Assembly (NCBI RefSeq): GCF_900187385.1
Contig: NZ_FYEY01000001.1
Span: forward strand, 124,001-188,000
Origin: Streptomyces sp. 2114.4
GTDB lineage: Bacteria; Actinomycetota; Actinomycetes; Streptomycetales; Streptomycetaceae
Reading direction: 5' to 3'
DNA length: 64,000 bases
Shown: positions 50,707-59,523 of the stretch, one piece after another
How the letters are laid out: each line of letters begins with the position of its first letter
How positions within the stretch are numbered: the first letter of the stretch is position 1
Made by a program: the position numbers and the translations under genes
Notes under the pieces: generated by a model
The model's input: the letters and a program-made list of their open reading frames with translations, nothing else
Told to the model about the DNA's origin: nothing
Databases searched by the model: none

Positions 50707-51696
50707 TCAATTGCGGTACGGGTTCTCCGCATGCAGCGCCTTCTCGATGATCTCGCCGACTTCCGTGTCGGTGACGGTGGAGGGGAGCGCGAGGTCCAGC
50801 CGCTCGAAGAGCTGGCGCGCCTCGTCCACCGTGGGTTCGTCGCTGAGTGGTGCCGCGCGGTGCAGATCGAGGGCGACCGCCTGTTCCCTGGCCTGGTGCA
50901 GTTCGGTGAGGTAGTAGTCGTACAGCGGACGCCCCCGGTCCACCAGGAGGTTGACCCGGCGCAGGTCGTCCTGCGTGATGATCAGACACGAGTCGGTGAG
51001 GTCGAAGCGGAGGGTCGGCACCACGGAGGACAGGTGGACGTCGATCTCCAGGACGTCCAGCCGCTGCTTGTGCCAGCAGGCGGCCAGAACGGTGGCGTAG
51101 GACTCCTGGCGGGTGCGCTCGGCGCTCCAGGTCCGCCGCTGCCCCGTGTCCGCCTGCCCGCCGTCGAACGTGCGCCGGAAGCGGGCGTAGGCCTCACATG
51201 CCTGGGCGTCCGACGGGTTGACGATGTCGATCTTCATCGTGAGGGAACGACGCTGCTCCTGCGCCTTGCGTACGCACTCCGGGAGCGTGACGGCGCGCAG
51301 ATACGTGCCGGTGCCGCCCTTGAACACCCAGCGGTCGGTGTTCTGACGGGCTTCGTCCAGAGCGCGCCGGACCTCGGTTCCGGACAGCGACCGCACCATG
51401 GCGAGGTCTTCCAGCGCCTTCTGCGTCCCGGTCGTCGCCTCCCGGATGTCGGCGACCCGGCGCCGCCGCTCGGTGAGCGAGCCGAAGACCAGTGCGGCCA
51501 GCACCAGCAGGGTCGCACCGGAGGTGACGTTGTCCGAGACCGCGTCGCTGAAGATGTCCATCAGACCGACGACCATGGCGCCGGAAATGGCCACGACCCC
51601 GTCGAAGTGCCTGATGACCCAGGCCACAGCGGCCTCGACCCGATGGGCCGAAGACCGTCCTGGCACCTGTCCTGACGGTGTGGTTCTGCGCGCCAC
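50707..51696 (-). CDS. membrane protein of unknown function
   Basis: A 329-residue protein with two adjacent hydrophobic segments (about residues 30-50 and 58-75) and a long cytoplasmic part. The latter has a basic coiled-coil-like start (LTERRRRVADIREATTGTQK) and a mixed alpha/beta domain (LDVLEIDVHLSSVVPTLRFD; LLVDRGRPLYDYYLTELHQA). I do not recognise the domain; it could be a signalling or effector module. GTG 51696 was chosen for its GGGGAGGAG nine bases upstream. The gap of 237 bases to the cupin-like gene downstream shows nothing. Confidence 0.65.
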   Translation of the reverse strand: MARRTTPSGQVPGRSSAHRVEAAVAWVIRHFDGVVAISGAMVVGLMDIFSDAVSDNVTSGATLLVLAALVFGSLTERRRRVADIREATTGTQKALEDLAMVRSLSGTEVRRALDEARQNTDRWVFKGGTGTYLRAVTLPECVRKAQEQRRSLTMKIDIVNPSDAQACEAYARFRRTFDGGQADTGQRRTWSAERTRQESYATVLAACWHKQRLDVLEIDVHLSSVVPTLRFDLTDSCLIITQDDLRRVNLLVDRGRPLYDYYLTELHQAREQAVALDLHRAAPLSDEPTVDEARQLFERLDLALPSTVTDTEVGEIIEKALHAENPYRN

Positions 51697-51888
51697 GTGG
51701 TCCAACTCCTCCCCCGGGTAAGGCAATCGTAGGAGGTGAACGGTACGGCCCGCCACCGATTGTGATCATTCAGGGGGGCTTCTGCGCCATGGTCGGAGGT
51801 GACGAAGGCAGAGGCGGGGCCGACGCGGGCCGCGGCATGTCCGGGAACCGTGCAGGCCCGCGGTCCACACACCGCAGACGACGGCGCG

Positions 51889-51918
51889 GTCCCCTCCGGG
51901 GCGTGCCCCGGAGGGGAC
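51889..51918 (-). terminator. perfect 14-bp hairpin terminator of the ggt gene
   Basis: GTCCCCTCCGGGGC (51889-51902) pairs perfectly with 51905-51918 around a 2-base loop, five bases beyond the gamma-glutamyltransferase stop codon. Confidence 0.85.
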
Positions 51919-51923
51919 GGGCG

Positions 51924-53768
51924 TCAGCGGGACTCGTTGAGCACCATGGCCGAACCGCCGCCACGGCGCTTGGGTTCGGCCACCGCGGTGACCTTGCCCT
52001 GCGGCAGGAATTCCAGGGCGGCCACCGCCCCGATCTCCGGTGACGGGGTGAAGGCCTTCGGAGCCAGGACGAAATGGTGGCCCATGGCTTCCAGCTTCTT
52101 GCGTTCGGGCGAGGCCAGGAAGGCCGGTTCGGCTTCTGTCGCCGTCTGGTTCCGTTGCGACAGCCGCGGTGCGGCGACCGCTGCCGGCAGCGACATGCCG
52201 AGGTCCAGACGGTTGACCAGGGTCTGCAGCACCGTGGTGATGATCGTGGCGCCGCCCGGTGAACCGACGGCGATCATCGGCTTGCCGTCCCGCATGACGA
52301 TCGTCGGCGACATGCTGCTGCGCGGCCGCTTGCCGGGGCCGGGCAGGTTCGGGTCCGGCGTCCCCTTGGTGAGCGGCGCGAAGTCGAAGTCGGTCAGCTC
52401 GTTGTTGAGGAGGAATCCGCGTCCGGGCACGGTGATGGCCGAGCCACCGGTCTGCTCGATCGTCAGGGTGTAGGAGACGACGTTGCCCCAGCGGTCCGAG
52501 GTGACCAGATGCGTGGTCGAAGGCCCCTCGTGCGGTTGCTTGTTGCCGGTCTTCCGGTCACAGCCCGCATCCGGATGGCGCGGGTCGGCGGGAGCCAGCG
52601 GGCTGGTCAGCGCCTTGTCGGGACGGATCTGACAGGCCCGTGCCTTGCCGAACTCCTTCGAGAGCAGCTGCTTGGTGGGCACGTCCGAGAACGCGGGGTC
52701 GCCCACCCAGCGGTTGCGATCGGCGAAGGAGATCCGGCTGGCTTCCAGGTAGTGGTGCAGGGCCTGGACCTTGTCGGCCTTGGAGAGGTGGAAGTTGCCC
52801 AGGATGTTCAGCGCCTCCCCCACCGTGGTGCCGCCGGCCGAGGACGGTCCCATGGAGTAGACGTCCAGACCGTGGTAGCCGGTCCGGGTCGGTTCCCTGC
52901 GTTTGGCGGTGTAGTCGGCGAGGTCGGCCGTCCGCATCAGCCCGGGACGGGCCTTGTGCCGGGCGCCGGGGGCCATCGGCGGCTTCTGGACGGTCCGCAC
53001 CACATCCCGCCCCACCTCGCCGTGGTAGAGCGCGTCGATGCCCTTACGGGCGAGCAGCCGGTAGGTGCGGGCGAGATCGGGGTTGCGGAAGCGTGAGCCG
53101 ACCACCGGGAGTTTGCCCTGGGGCAGGAACAGGTCGGCGGTGGACTTGATGTCGCGGAACCGCTTCTCGTTCATGGCGGTCTGGGCCCGGAACTCGTCGT
53201 TGACCACGAAGCCGTCGTCAGCGATCCGGGTGGCCGGGCGCAGGGCCTTCGCCAGGGAGACCGTGCCCCAGTCCTTGAGCGCCTTCTGCCATGTCGCCGG
53301 CGTGCCCGGGACACCGACCGACAGGCCCGAGTTGATGGCGTCCTCGGTGGGGAGGGGCTTGCCGGTGGATCGGTCGAGGAAGGAGTCCGCGCGCATGCTG
53401 CGCGGAGCGGTCTCCCGGCCGTCGAGGGTGTGTACCTTCTTGGCCTTGGCGTCGTAGTAGACCATGTAGCCGCCCCCGCCCACCCCTGCCGAGTAGGGCT
53501 CGACCACGCCGAGCGCGGACGCGGTGGCCACCGCGGCGTCCACGGCGTTGCCTCCCTTGCGCAACACCTCGAGCCCGGCCCGTGAGGCGTACGGGTTGAC
53601 GCTGGAGACGGCCCCACCGCTGCCGGTGGCCACGGCCTTCTTCGCGGGCGGCCGCTCCTTGGCGTCGGCGGCCGATGGGGCGGCGTTGACCTGGCACGCG
53701 GTGGCCAGCAGGGAGAGACTGAGCGCAGCCGCTGATGCGGCGGCGACAGCGGTACGACGGACAGCCAT
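51924..53768 (-). CDS. ggt: gamma-glutamyltransferase, exported
   Basis: A 614-residue precursor. The signal sequence ends in LLATAC, a probable lipidation site at Cys25. The protein is an Ntn-hydrolase that splits itself before Thr418, the nucleophile, in GPSTTHLVTSD. The large subunit has GGNAVDAAVATASALGVVEP and GVGGGGYMVYYD. The small subunit has the GFLLNNELTDFDF and PRSSMSPTIV glutamyl-binding loops and a final GGGSAMVLNES. It transfers or hydrolyses gamma-glutamyl groups (glutathione and related peptides) outside the membrane. Monocistronic, with a perfect terminator. Confidence 0.95.
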   Translation of the reverse strand: MAVRRTAVAAASAAALSLSLLATACQVNAAPSAADAKERPPAKKAVATGSGGAVSSVNPYASRAGLEVLRKGGNAVDAAVATASALGVVEPYSAGVGGGGYMVYYDAKAKKVHTLDGRETAPRSMRADSFLDRSTGKPLPTEDAINSGLSVGVPGTPATWQKALKDWGTVSLAKALRPATRIADDGFVVNDEFRAQTAMNEKRFRDIKSTADLFLPQGKLPVVGSRFRNPDLARTYRLLARKGIDALYHGEVGRDVVRTVQKPPMAPGARHKARPGLMRTADLADYTAKRREPTRTGYHGLDVYSMGPSSAGGTTVGEALNILGNFHLSKADKVQALHHYLEASRISFADRNRWVGDPAFSDVPTKQLLSKEFGKARACQIRPDKALTSPLAPADPRHPDAGCDRKTGNKQPHEGPSTTHLVTSDRWGNVVSYTLTIEQTGGSAITVPGRGFLLNNELTDFDFAPLTKGTPDPNLPGPGKRPRSSMSPTIVMRDGKPMIAVGSPGGATIITTVLQTLVNRLDLGMSLPAAVAAPRLSQRNQTATEAEPAFLASPERKKLEAMGHHFVLAPKAFTPSPEIGAVAALEFLPQGKVTAVAEPKRRGGGSAMVLNESR

Positions 53769-53878
53769 ACGGCCTCCACGACTTCACTGTGGTACTTGAG
53801 AGGGATTCCCGAACCCTGGCATCGCTCGGGCAGCGGAGCAACGCCGCACTACAAGGTTTGCGCGAGATCTGAGGTTTC

Positions 53879-53902
53879 CCTCCGGTAACCCGTCCGGAGG
53901 GT
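53879..53902. terminator. possible terminator hairpin
   Basis: CCCTCCGG (53879-53886) and CCGGAGGG (53895-53902) around an 8-base loop, in the gap upstream of ggt and beyond the end of the PPOX gene. A second stem, CCAGCCG/CGGCTGG (53970-53993), is nearer the PPOX stop at 54026. Confidence 0.45.
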
Positions 53903-54025
53903 CGAGGCGCCGAAGACCGTTCCGGGGAGAGGGCAGCGAAAACGCCAGTCCCCGGCCGGACGGGGGAGGCCAGCCGGGAACCAGCACGGCTGGTGCCCCG
54001 CGCATCGGGTCCGAAACGTGGCCCG

Positions 54026-54457
54026 TCAGCTGGCGCGCCACCCCGACCAGCGGCTCACCGCGATCTCCACCACAGGTCCTTCCGGCGGACGGTCGCCGTA
54101 CTGCTGCCGGTACTTCCGCACCAGCAGGTCTACGTAACGCGCCGACACCGCCGCTTCGCCGGCCGGCGGCAGCACCACGGCGGTGCCGTCCGCCCGCGCC
54201 CACCACAAGCGGTCCCAGTCCTCCTCATAACCGTCGACGAGGAGGCACACCTCGGGACGGGCACGGATATGGGCCAGCCGCTTCAACCGGACCGTCCGCT
54301 TCGGCTTGTGGTCCACGGCGAAGACGACGGTGTCCCCGGTGACGGCGAAGACCGCGGGGACCAGGTGCGGGCGACCGTTGGCGTCGACGGTCGCGAGCCG
54401 GCCGATCCGGGCCCGGGTGAAGTGCTCCCGGGCCTGGTCATTCGTCATCCTCGGCAC
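54026..54457 (-). CDS. PPOX-class F420-dependent oxidoreductase-like protein
   Basis: A 143-residue split-barrel flavin/deazaflavin protein of the pyridoxamine-phosphate-oxidase superfamily (the TIGR03668-like group). The strands GRLATVDANGRPHLVPAVFA and TVVFAVDHKPKRTVRLKRLA and the aspartate/tryptophan-rich loop DGYEEDWDRLWWARADG are typical. It probably reduces small substrates with coenzyme F420. GTG 54457 or ATG 54448 could be the start. It lies next to a remnant of another F420-type enzyme gene. Confidence 0.85.
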   Translation of the reverse strand: MPRMTNDQAREHFTRARIGRLATVDANGRPHLVPAVFAVTGDTVVFAVDHKPKRTVRLKRLAHIRARPEVCLLVDGYEEDWDRLWWARADGTAVVLPPAGEAAVSARYVDLLVRKYRQQYGDRPPEGPVVEIAVSRWSGWRAS

Positions 54458-54504
54458 GGCGGGGCCCCCGTGCTCACCGGAAACGCTGCGCGACGTCGGC
54501 GAGC

Positions 54505-54633
54505 TCGTTCCACCGGGAGGTGGGTGTGCTCGGCGATGAACAAGGAGTCGAGCCCCCGTTGCTCGACCGCGCGCCCGGGTGGGGCGGGCGCGATGCCCTG
54601 GTCGGTGATGAACGTCGCCGCACCGAACTTCAC
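54505..54633 (-). pseudogene. N-terminal remnant of an LLM-class F420-dependent oxidoreductase
   Basis: From GTG 54633 the reverse strand encodes about 42 residues matching the start of luciferase-like F420 oxidoreductases (KFGAATFITDQGIAPAPPGR, then GLDSLFIAEHTHLPV). After that the sequence becomes arginine-rich nonsense and the remaining ~250 residues of the barrel are absent. A deletion has joined the fragment to the region before the PPOX gene. Confidence 0.7.
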
Positions 54634-54824
54634 AACAGCTCCCTCGGGTTCCAGGTGCTCGGAGGCACGGGTGCGCGAGCGCGCGAGGCCGCGGGCCCGC
54701 ACTCCCGCGAGGCCGCGGCCCTTAGCAGGTACCCCGATCGCCTCCGGCCCAACAACTCGTACAGCCGGAAGGGCGAAGCCTCGGCACGGGTGGTCGCACG
54801 CCCCAGATCAAGCCCTTACCCATG

Positions 54825-54860
54825 GGATAAAATGAAGGCTAAATTCAAGGGTAAATGATG
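54825..54860 (+). promoter_or_regulatory. three 12-bp iteron-like repeats upstream of tap
   Basis: GGATAAAATGAA, GGCTAAATTCAA and GGGTAAATGATG follow each other at 54825, 54837 and 54849. This is the most AT-rich stretch nearby and lies 25-60 bases before the tap start codon. It may contain the promoter, bind a regulator (Tap itself has a helix-turn-helix), or open the DNA. Confidence 0.5.
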
Positions 54861-54885
54861 CTAGCCTCGGAACCGGAGGTGGCGC

Positions 54886-57027
54886 ATGCCCAGCGAGGAA
54901 GAGCTGTTCGCGGCGGTTGACGCACTGCTGGAGGGCGAGCCGCAGTTGCCGTCACCGGCCGAGCGGTCCCGGCTCCGGGAGGCGGCCGGTGTCACGCAGG
55001 CCCGTCTCGCCCAGGTGCTGCGCACGACGCCGCAGACGGTGAAGAACTGGGAGCACGGCCGCAGCGAGCCCCGGCCGCCCCGACTGCAGGCGTATCTGCG
55101 ACTGTTGGACGGCTGGGCCACGCAGCATCCGGCGCCCGCGTCCGAACAGCCGGCCGCGCCCGCCCCGGCCCCCACCGCCGCGCCCCCCGTCTCCGCACCC
55201 GTCCCCGCACCCGAGGCGGCACCCGTCCACGGGCCGTCGGCATCGAGGCGCACGGCCGCGAGGCAGACGGCCGCGAGGCAGACGGGAACGACGAAGACCG
55301 CGGCGGGGCAGGCCGGCGCGAAACGGGCCGCAGCGAAGAGAACGGCCCCGGCCGAGGCCGACGACCCGCGCTTCGCCCACGGCCCGCTCGCGGTGCTGGA
55401 CGGTGACGGCTCGGCCTACTGCGTCGGGGGCCTGGTCCTGGACTGCCCGGCCAAGACCTTCCCCACGCTGGTCGAATGGGCCCTGACCGAGGCGAAACTC
55501 GGCGCTGCGAGGCTCCACCGCCACGGCAAGGACGCCGACCCCCTGATCGTCCTCACCGACACGGCCGCCGAACGACTCGGGCTCCCTGCCGTCCTGGAGG
55601 ACCGGCGCGGGCTGCGACTCCCGGAGGACCACAAGGTCCTGCGGCAACTGGCCAAGGCCAAGTGGAAGCTGACCAAGCGTGGGTTCGGCCCCTGGGCCCG
55701 GATCTACCGGCCCGCCGAGCACGGCAAGCGGCAGTGCGTGCAGTTCGCGATCCTGCCGTGGGGCGCCCTCGACACCCGCTCCTGGGGGGAGACCGACCGG
55801 CTGCCACCGGCCGAAGTCGCCGCCGTCCTGGGCACGTACGCCACTCGGGTCCTCACTCCGCGCGGTTCCACGGCCGTCTGCGGCCTGGAACTGATGAGCG
55901 CGCTGCGCCCGCCGACCCGCGCGGTCAAGGACCCGGCGACCGGCTCCTGGGTGTCCGGGCCGAACCCGGGCGCGCTGACCGAGCCGGTCGACCCCGCGCC
56001 GCCCGAGGCCCCCGCCGAGCACCCCCTCGTCGCCACCCGCTACCCCCGCCACCACGTACGCACCCCGGACCAGGTCATCGACGAGGAGGCGTACGACTGG
56101 TTCCGCCCCCTCACCGACGAGGAGTGCACCCAGGGCTACACCCATGCGGTCGGCATCGACGTCAACATGGCCTTCGCCGCCGCCGCCAACCGGCTCGTCA
56201 TCGGCACCGGCCCGGCAACCCACGTGAAGAACCCGGCGTTCGAGCCCAAGCTGCCCGGCTCCTGGCTCGTCGACCTCTCGCACATCGAGACCGACCCCCG
56301 GCTGCCCAGCCCCTTCACGCCCAGGGGGACCCGGCCGGCCGGACCTGCCTGGTACGCGACATCGACCGTCGCCTACGCGGTGGAACTCGGCTACGACGTG
56401 GCACCGGCAGAGGCGTACGTCCGCCACGAGCACGCCGCCTACTTCGACGCCTGGTACACCCACCTGCGCGACGCCTACATCGCCACCATGGCCGACCTCG
56501 GCGTCACCACCGGCATGCCCGACGAGGACTTCCTAGCCGCGATGGACCGTCACAAGAGCGTCGATCCGGGGCAGGCGGCCGTCCTGTCGGCCATCAAGTC
56601 GACGGTCAAGGGCGGCATCGGCAAGCTGCGGGAACGCCCGCAGGGCATCGCCTACAGATTCGGCGAGCCCTGGCCGGCCCTCTCCCGCGCCACCTGGAGC
56701 CCGCACGCCAGGGCAGAGCTGATCGGCAAGGTACGCACCAACCAGCACCGCAAACTCATGGCATGGGCGAGGGCCGGTCTCTTTCCCGTGGCCATCCTGT
56801 CCGACTGCGCCGTCTACCTCTCCCACGGCCCCAGCCCGCTGGACTTCATGCCCCGCACCCCCGACGGCAAGCCCTTGCCCGGAGGGTTCCGCCTCGGCGT
56901 CAGCCCCGGCATGGTCAAACACGAAGGCACCCGCGACTTCCTCTGGCTCGCCCAGACGATCGAAGAGGACCGGATCAACCCGGCCCGCCACATCAAGGGC
57001 GACGACGCCCCCGACACCGGAGAGTAG
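54886..57027 (+). CDS. tap: telomere-associated protein Tap
   Basis: A 713-residue protein. The N-terminal helix-turn-helix (about residues 25-75; AAGVTQARLAQVLRTTPQTV) is followed by a Pro/Ala- and then Thr/Ala/Lys-rich linker (about 80-160) and a large domain (VGIDVNMAFAAAANRLVIG; AILSDCAVYLSHGPSPLDFM; FLWLAQTIEEDRINPARHIK) characteristic of Tap. In Streptomyces, Tap binds the 3' overhang of the telomere and recruits the terminal protein Tpg to prime end patching. Its length is close to the usual ~740. ATG 54886 has CCGGAGG seven bases upstream. The terminal-protein gene follows after 9 bases, an operon. Confidence 0.93.
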   Translation: MPSEEELFAAVDALLEGEPQLPSPAERSRLREAAGVTQARLAQVLRTTPQTVKNWEHGRSEPRPPRLQAYLRLLDGWATQHPAPASEQPAAPAPAPTAAPPVSAPVPAPEAAPVHGPSASRRTAARQTAARQTGTTKTAAGQAGAKRAAAKRTAPAEADDPRFAHGPLAVLDGDGSAYCVGGLVLDCPAKTFPTLVEWALTEAKLGAARLHRHGKDADPLIVLTDTAAERLGLPAVLEDRRGLRLPEDHKVLRQLAKAKWKLTKRGFGPWARIYRPAEHGKRQCVQFAILPWGALDTRSWGETDRLPPAEVAAVLGTYATRVLTPRGSTAVCGLELMSALRPPTRAVKDPATGSWVSGPNPGALTEPVDPAPPEAPAEHPLVATRYPRHHVRTPDQVIDEEAYDWFRPLTDEECTQGYTHAVGIDVNMAFAAAANRLVIGTGPATHVKNPAFEPKLPGSWLVDLSHIETDPRLPSPFTPRGTRPAGPAWYATSTVAYAVELGYDVAPAEAYVRHEHAAYFDAWYTHLRDAYIATMADLGVTTGMPDEDFLAAMDRHKSVDPGQAAVLSAIKSTVKGGIGKLRERPQGIAYRFGEPWPALSRATWSPHARAELIGKVRTNQHRKLMAWARAGLFPVAILSDCAVYLSHGPSPLDFMPRTPDGKPLPGGFRLGVSPGMVKHEGTRDFLWLAQTIEEDRINPARHIKGDDAPDTGE

Positions 57028-57036
57028 GGGCATCCG

Positions 57037-57594
57037 ATGGGCATCCTCCGCGACAGTCTCGACAAGGCCGAGGCGAACACCGCCACCCGCCCGATCCCGA
57101 AATCGGCCGGCGCCCAAGTACGGTTCCTGGTCAAGCAGGAGAAAGGCTCCACCATGGCCGTCGCGCGGCTGCTGCGCGTCTCCCAGCGCACGGTCGAGCG
57201 CTACCTCAAGGCGCAGATCAAACGGCCCCGCAAGGACCTCGCCGCCCGCATGGAGCGCGAGGTACGCAAACGGTGGCAGCCACGGGTGCGCGAGAAGGCG
57301 AAGCAGGACGCGGCCCGTACCGGCGGCATCGTCATCGAAACGCGGGCCCGGTTCGGATTCGCCGCCGCACCCGGCACCACCGACGACGGCCGGATCCGCC
57401 TCATCACCCAGCACCTCCCGCCCGCCTACGCGGCCCGCCTCTTCGAAGCCCAGGCATCGGGCGCCACCGAGCAGCAGTTGCGGAACATCGCGGCCGAAGG
57501 CCTGCAGGAGATCTACTTCAAGGACCACGGCCGCCGCGCCGACGGCCTCCTGGTGAAGTTCACCGACATCGACTACGTCGAGCTGGAATTCTGA
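57037..57594 (+). CDS. tpg: telomere terminal protein Tpg
   Basis: A 185-residue terminal protein, matching the usual ~184. It has an N-terminal DNA-binding helix-turn-helix (about residues 38-62; TMAVARLLRVSQRTVERYLK), a basic region with RKDLAARMEREVRKRW, and a middle loop APGTTDDGRIR. Thr114 in that loop corresponds in position to the threonine reported to be deoxynucleotidylated in Streptomyces Tpg. It becomes covalently linked to the 5' DNA ends of linear replicons. The gene begins 9 bases after tap; an intact tap-tpg pair implies a functional linear replicon. Confidence 0.95.
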   Translation: MGILRDSLDKAEANTATRPIPKSAGAQVRFLVKQEKGSTMAVARLLRVSQRTVERYLKAQIKRPRKDLAARMEREVRKRWQPRVREKAKQDAARTGGIVIETRARFGFAAAPGTTDDGRIRLITQHLPPAYAARLFEAQASGATEQQLRNIAAEGLQEIYFKDHGRRADGLLVKFTDIDYVELEF

Positions 57595-57666
57595 TACCGC
57601 GAGGGGCACGCGGGGCGACTTCACGGAGGGGCAGGTCGGACAGGGTGCGTGCCGGCTCCACTGCGG

Positions 57667-58560
57667 TCACTGCGCGCGCCGCAAGGTGTCGACGAGTTCG
57701 GCGGCCGGGGTGGTGGGTGTGCGGGGGTGAAGGAGCTCGGTGCGGTGCACGAGACGGGGCTCGGTGATCGGTACGGCCACGATGCCGGGGAGCTCTCCGG
57801 CTGCGGGCAGGGCGGCAACGGTGAGGCCGGCTCCAGCGGCCACCAGGACGGACAGTCCGCGGATGTCGGTTCCGGTGTAGGTGAGTTGGTGGCCGAAGCC
57901 GTCGGACTGGGCGGCGGCCCGTAGCTGGGCCAGGGGTATGGCGGCGTCGGGTGCGTCGATCCAGCGGGCGGCGGCGAGGTCGGCCAGCCGCAGCGCCGGA
58001 CGGCCGACGAGCGGGTGGGCGGCGGGCAGGAGTACCGCGAGAGGTTCCTCGCTGAGGGCGAAGGCGGTCAGGGGTCCGGCGTCGGGCAGCGGCAGCGGGT
58101 CGCTGGGTGCCACGGCCCCGTCGACCAGCGCCAGGTCGGCTGCGCCGGTCAGCACCGCCTGGACCGCCTCGCGACGACCACACACCCGCACCGAGGTCGC
58201 GAGCTGCGGGGCCTCGGTGCGTGCGCGTACCAGAGCGAGCGCGGTGGCGGGCGTCAGCGCGCCCGGCGTGCAGGCCACCGCGAGCCGCCCCGGGCGCACC
58301 TGCCGCAGGCGCACGACGTCGGCCCGCGCCGCCTCCAGGCGCAGCAGCAGCGGCCGGGCGTGATCCAGCAGCCGCTCGCCCGCCTCGGTCGGCGCCACCG
58401 GGCGGCGGGTGAGCAGCGGCGCCTCCAGATCGGTCTCCAGGCTCGCGATGTGCTGCGAGACCGCGGACTGCGTGTAGCCGAGGGCCTGGGCGGCGACGGA
58501 GAAGGAACGGTGGTCGACCACGGCGACGAAAGTACGCAGCTGCTGTGGATCCATGAGCAT
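57667..58560 (-). CDS. LysR-family transcriptional regulator
   Basis: A 297-residue regulator. The winged helix-turn-helix is at residues 4-60 (FSVAAQALGYTQSAVSQHIA), with the effector domain from about 90 (GRLAVACTPGALTPATALAL). It is divergent from the amidotransferase-like gene across 70 bases that contain a perfect LysR box, so it probably controls that gene. The frame offers ATG 58560 or ATG 58554; the LysR box overlaps the first, so autoregulation by blocking its own start is plausible. Confidence 0.92.
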   Translation of the reverse strand: MLMDPQQLRTFVAVVDHRSFSVAAQALGYTQSAVSQHIASLETDLEAPLLTRRPVAPTEAGERLLDHARPLLLRLEAARADVVRLRQVRPGRLAVACTPGALTPATALALVRARTEAPQLATSVRVCGRREAVQAVLTGAADLALVDGAVAPSDPLPLPDAGPLTAFALSEEPLAVLLPAAHPLVGRPALRLADLAAARWIDAPDAAIPLAQLRAAAQSDGFGHQLTYTGTDIRGLSVLVAAGAGLTVAALPAAGELPGIVAVPITEPRLVHRTELLHPRTPTTPAAELVDTLRRAQ

Positions 58561-58573
58561 CAGTATTGCTGAT
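58559..58573. promoter_or_regulatory. LysR box between divergent genes
   Basis: ATCAG and CTGAT form a perfect 5-bp inverted repeat with a 5-base spacer, fitting the T-N11-A rule. It overlaps the LysR start codon and lies about 58 bases before the amidotransferase gene start. Confidence 0.6.
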
Positions 58574-58630
58574 TCCGGATGCAGTGATCATCGTTGGACG
58601 TGATGCAGGCGGGCGGCTCAGGATGGCTAC

Positions 58631-59371
58631 GTGATACACACCGCCCGCGTCGCCCTGGTCGGCGACCGCTCGCCCCACGTCCGTTCCCACACCCGCATCC
58701 CGGGCCTGCTCGACGCGCTGCGCGAACGAGACGGCCTGGACCTGGACGCCTACTGGGTCCCCACCCAGGACGTTACGGACCACAGGACCCTGTCCGGGTT
58801 CGATGCGATCTGGGTGCTGCCCGGCAGCCCATACCGCAGCGAGGCCGGCGCGCTCGCGGCCATCCGCACCGCTCGCGAGGACCGCATCCCCCTGCTCGGC
58901 ACCTGCGGCGGCTTCCAGCACGTCCTGCTCGAATACGCCCGCAACGTGGCCGGGCTGGCAACGGCCGGTCACGCGGAGAACGCTCCCGGCACATCGGCGG
59001 CCGACGCCGTCGTGGTACCGCTTGCGTGCTCTCTGGTCGGTCACGAGGGCACGATCGAGCTGACCACCGGCTCCCGCGCCGAAGCGCTCATCGGCGCCGA
59101 ACGATCCATCGAGCGCTACCACTGCAACTTCGGCGCCAGCCCCCACCACCTGGAGCTGCTGCGCACCCACGGGCTGCAGTTCACCGGCACCGACACCGAC
59201 GGCGAGGTGCGGATCGCCGAGCTGCCGAAACATCCGTTCTTCCTCGCCACCCTCTTCCAGCCGGAACTCGCCGGCGACGGTGCCCGCCCGCACCCCCTCA
59301 TCCGCGGCCTCGCGACGGCCGCCGTTGCCCGGGCGAACGCGGCGGCACGACAGGGCTCAATCGGCGGGTGA
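58631..59371 (+). CDS. class I glutamine-amidotransferase-like protein related to the CTP synthase C-terminus
   Basis: A 246-residue flavodoxin-like amidotransferase fold. The nucleophile elbow LLGTCGGFQHVLLEYARNVA carries the cysteine, as in CTP synthase. The usual catalytic His before Pro-Glu is replaced by Gln in ATLFQPELAG, which I recall as usual in the group called CTP synthase C-terminal region-related proteins. Glutamine hydrolysis may therefore be absent or different. GTG 58631 starts the recognisable sequence. It is divergent from a LysR gene with a LysR box between. Function unknown. Confidence 0.85.
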   Translation: MIHTARVALVGDRSPHVRSHTRIPGLLDALRERDGLDLDAYWVPTQDVTDHRTLSGFDAIWVLPGSPYRSEAGALAAIRTAREDRIPLLGTCGGFQHVLLEYARNVAGLATAGHAENAPGTSAADAVVVPLACSLVGHEGTIELTTGSRAEALIGAERSIERYHCNFGASPHHLELLRTHGLQFTGTDTDGEVRIAELPKHPFFLATLFQPELAGDGARPHPLIRGLATAAVARANAAARQGSIGG

Positions 59372-59523
59372 GCATGTCACCTGGCAGGGCTGAGCGCCCA
59401 AGTCAGCGAGCTGCTCATGGCGTTGGGCAGATGAGTTGGCGCCTCTTCGGCGACGGTACCTGCGCGCATGGCGTTACGGAGCGGGCTCACGGGGTCGCCG
59501 GCATGGCACTGTGACCTGTTCAG

